From: a virus
Length of the DNA: 30,494 nt
Direction: 5' to 3' (one strand)
IMG/VR virus record: IMGVR_UViG_3300021131_000037
Span: 1-30,494 of that record
Part shown: in pieces, positions 28,754 through 30,494 of the stretch
Numbering within the stretch: position 1 is the first letter of the stretch
How the letters are laid out: each line of letters opens with the position of its first letter
Position numbers and translations under genes: made by a program
Notes under the pieces: model-generated
The model's input: the letters and a program-made list of their open reading frames with translations, nothing else
The model's database searches: none
Told to the model about the DNA's origin: nothing

Positions 28754-29239
28754 ATGGCAGCACCTATCGTTCGCGGTAAAGCAGTCGTCGCCGGTGTCAA
28801 CGGCACCTTCGACGCCTACCTCTATTCCATCCAACAGACTGGCAAAGCCACGCAGAATTGGGAGGAAGAAATCATCAAGGACGCCGATGGCGCGGATATT
28901 TCGTGGCTTGCGCGTAATGAACACCTGACGCTCGATTGGGGTTTGAAACTCGTCGGCGATACCGTGGCGCACGCGATGGCTCCGGCGCAGGTTGTGGCTT
29001 ACTCGGCGGGTTCCGCTGGTTCAGCGGTTTCCAGCCTCGGCCAGCCGTTCCTCGCGCCGTTGAGCGCGGTCAATTTCACCGCTACCAGCCCGACGCAAGC
29101 ATCCTTCACTGGCACTTATCAGGTGTTGAGCGGTAACGACGTGGACATCGCCAACACCAAAGTCGGTGATCTGGCGTTGAAGCTCCGGCGCTACGCGGCG
29201 AGTGCGCAGAATACTTTGGCCAACACCGTGCCGAGCTAA
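28754..29239 (+). CDS. Putative tail tube protein
   Basis: 161 residues. Beta-rich and G/A-rich: MAAPIVRGKAVVAGVNGTFDAYLYSIQQTGKATQNWEEEIIKDADGADISWLARNEHLTLDWGLKLVG. It occupies the position of the tail tube, followed by a terminator, a chaperone-like gene and tape measure. The long stretch and repeated VxGVxGxF start resemble tail-tube folds, but no motif is fully diagnostic. Confidence 0.6.
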   Translation: MAAPIVRGKAVVAGVNGTFDAYLYSIQQTGKATQNWEEEIIKDADGADISWLARNEHLTLDWGLKLVGDTVAHAMAPAQVVAYSAGSAGSAVSSLGQPFLAPLSAVNFTATSPTQASFTGTYQVLSGNDVDIANTKVGDLALKLRRYAASAQNTLANTVPS

Positions 29240-29258
29240 TCCGTCTGGCTTTATCAAG

Positions 29259-29298
29259 CGCCCGCCGCCGAATTTTGGCCGGCGGGCGTTTTTATTTT
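29259..29298 (+). terminator. Rho-independent terminator after the tail-tube gene
   Basis: A 9-bp perfect stem CGCCCGCCG / CGGCGGGCG with a 12-nt loop, followed by TTTTTATTTT. It probably reduces transcription past the abundant tail-tube gene. Confidence 0.92.
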
Positions 29299-29305
29299 CT
29301 GAATC

Positions 29306-30175
29306 ATGCACGAAGTCTTATTTTGCGAATCGCTCCGGCCCAAGCAGCATTATTGCCTGTTCGTCCCATTGCGGGCGTATGCGCTCGGCCACGAGGTCGA
29401 ATTGTGGCGCACGGAAAACAAGCTGTGCCAGTTATCGGGCGCAGAATTTGACAAATTGCCAGCGGCGGAACGCAAGCACGCGCTCATCATGGCGGTGGAC
29501 ATCTGTTCGCAAGCCTGGGGTGAATACGCGGCGAGCGAGGCATTGCTATCAAGCAAGCCGAGCATCTTCAATTACCGGCAATGGCGCAAGGTGCGCAAAC
29601 TGAATGGCGTTTGGGAACGCTGGCGCCACGCGACGGATCGGATGACGCCGGCGGAATGGGATTTGGCCACCGTAGATTTCCGCATTTACCTCAACGCCGG
29701 ACGGAGCGCGTTGCCGACGTTGTATTCCGGTAACGAAGATCACGCCAGCACCTACGAAATGTTGAACGGCGGCGAAAAGTTGGAGAAAGGCCGCGCGCCC
29801 GGTAGTCCATTGCTCGCGCAACTCATAGAGTTCGCGCAAAAACGTGATTTGCGGTCGGTGTTCGGCGTGGAATCGGTGTTGGACGTGCCGTTTGCCGGTT
29901 GTTGCAACCTGTTTTTTGGCGCGCTGGAAAGCGAAGGGCGGTTGTATGTGATGAATGACAAGGAATTGGCACAGGTGAATGAACTCAAAGCCATTCGTGA
30001 GACGCAACGCACCGAAAATGCCAACGCGCAAACCGCGTGGGATGCCTGCACCACGGACGACGAACGCCGTGACGTGCTGAAAAATCATCCGCGCATTTTT
30101 AATATCAGTCCCGAAGCCGTGAAATTTGCCAACGACGAAGCCATGAAACAACAGGAGAACCAATGCCAGCCCTAA
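29306..30175 (+). CDS. Hypothetical protein in the tail chaperone position
   Basis: 289 residues between tail tube and tape measure, where phages usually encode tail assembly chaperones. MHEVLFCESLRPKQHYCLFVPLRAYALGHEVELWR, AAERKHALIMAVDICSQAWGEY, RQWRKVRKLNGVWERWRHATDRM, ADFxxR-like DLATVDFRIYLNAG and NEDHASTYEMLNGGEKLEKGRAPGSPLLAQLIEFAQKRD. No frameshift signal of the G/GT kind is obvious near its end. It overlaps the tape-measure start by 13 nt. Confidence 0.55.
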   Translation: MHEVLFCESLRPKQHYCLFVPLRAYALGHEVELWRTENKLCQLSGAEFDKLPAAERKHALIMAVDICSQAWGEYAASEALLSSKPSIFNYRQWRKVRKLNGVWERWRHATDRMTPAEWDLATVDFRIYLNAGRSALPTLYSGNEDHASTYEMLNGGEKLEKGRAPGSPLLAQLIEFAQKRDLRSVFGVESVLDVPFAGCCNLFFGALESEGRLYVMNDKELAQVNELKAIRETQRTENANAQTAWDACTTDDERRDVLKNHPRIFNISPEAVKFANDEAMKQQENQCQP

Positions 30176-30494
30176 AAGTCCTGTTCACGGGCGATACGAC
30201 TGGTTTATCGGCGGCATTTGGCCGTGCCGAGGCGATGGCGGCATCGAGCGCGCGCCGGCAGGCGGCATTGATTAACCGTGCTGTCACCGCGCCGAACAAT
30301 CCGATGTCAACGATGTGGCGCGGTAGTGCAGGCAAAAGCGCCTCGGAAGATTACGCAAAATGGTGGAATGAAACCCTGATGGCGGCGGATTTACGAGCCG
30401 CATCACGGAGTAACACCGCCCGTTCATTGTGGCGTCAGCGCGGCAAAGACCGTGCGGAAGCCGAACTCGCTGGCGAAATCGAAGCCGCATCACG
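30163..30494 (+). CDS. 5' end of putative tape-measure protein
   Basis: Open from ATG 30163 to the window end (110 codons). A GGAG Shine-Dalgarno lies 5 nt upstream, one of the few clear ones here. The start MPALKVLFTGDTTGLSAAFGRAEAMAASSARRQAALI, with the pattern V-x-F-x-G-D-T-x-G-L then an A-rich coiled helix, is typical of tape-measure N-termini. Position after the chaperone-like gene agrees. Confidence 0.72.
   Translation, partial: MPALKVLFTGDTTGLSAAFGRAEAMAASSARRQAALINRAVTAPNNPMSTMWRGSAGKSASEDYAKWWNETLMAADLRAASRSNTARSLWRQRGKDRAEAELAGEIEAAS

Noticed and set aside
1-30494. tRNA or rRNA genes
   Set aside because: No cloverleaf with conserved T-loop (GGTTCAANTCC) or rRNA signature was noticed on either strand. 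The structured region at 25.7-26.1 kb lacks the tRNA pattern.

Overview
This window is a tailed-phage genome segment or prophage, probably from a bacterium of the Verrucomicrobiota or a neighbouring group. The phage call rests on sequence: a tyrosine integrase, then replication genes, then a lambda-like packaging and head cluster (terminase small and large, gpW-like, portal, S49 protease, scaffold, major capsid), and after an interruption a tail cluster ending in the first 110 codons of a tape-measure-like protein. The host guess is inference. It rests on dispersed ACACGGATT/ACACGAATT repeats of a kind I associate with Verrucomicrobiota and similar genomes, and on start codons that mostly follow an A/T-rich leader (AAAATTTTATG) instead of a Shine-Dalgarno sequence.

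Layout. 1-105: 3' end of a gene. 135-1124: integrase with the signature of integron (IntI) integrases. 1181-7469: early and replication genes on the plus strand, namely a replication initiator with five 10-bp tandem repeats inside it, a DnaC/IstB-like AAA+ loader, a C5 DNA methyltransferase fully overlapped by a second plus-strand frame, a RusA-like resolvase, SSB, an HNH-like protein and several unknowns. 7509-17173: packaging and head genes, closed by a strong terminator at 17202-17238. 17270-18461: an exported protein, a glycosyltransferase and a small ORF. 18478-25592: an opposed minus-strand cassette of ten genes. 25615-26325: a palindrome-rich divergent intergenic region. 26326-30494: plus-strand tail genes.

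The minus-strand cassette is the most unusual part. It lies between the head and tail modules and has recognisable parts (a DNA-ligase-like nucleotidyltransferase, an LPD29-like polyvalent-protein domain, a TPGPW...LIAAAPELL phage protein, two zinc-ribbon proteins) and an 823-residue protein of unknown function. At least 25 copies of GGGGGAA lie on its coding strand across 6.5 kb. I counted none in reverse orientation there and one elsewhere in the window. Four of its genes share an upstream box, read on the plus strand as TTTT(G/T)CGT-N4-TCG(C/A)CA, a few bases before the start codon. In the plus-strand late genes a different box, TTTGACT, recurs 14-17 nt before the start codon. These three short signals suggest a private regulatory or DNA-processing code. 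Their function is not known from the sequence.

The other main observation is the methyltransferase locus. Frame 3228-3965 encodes a complete C5 methyltransferase, and frame 3232-3972 encodes a second protein with its own phage-protein signature over the same 740 bp.
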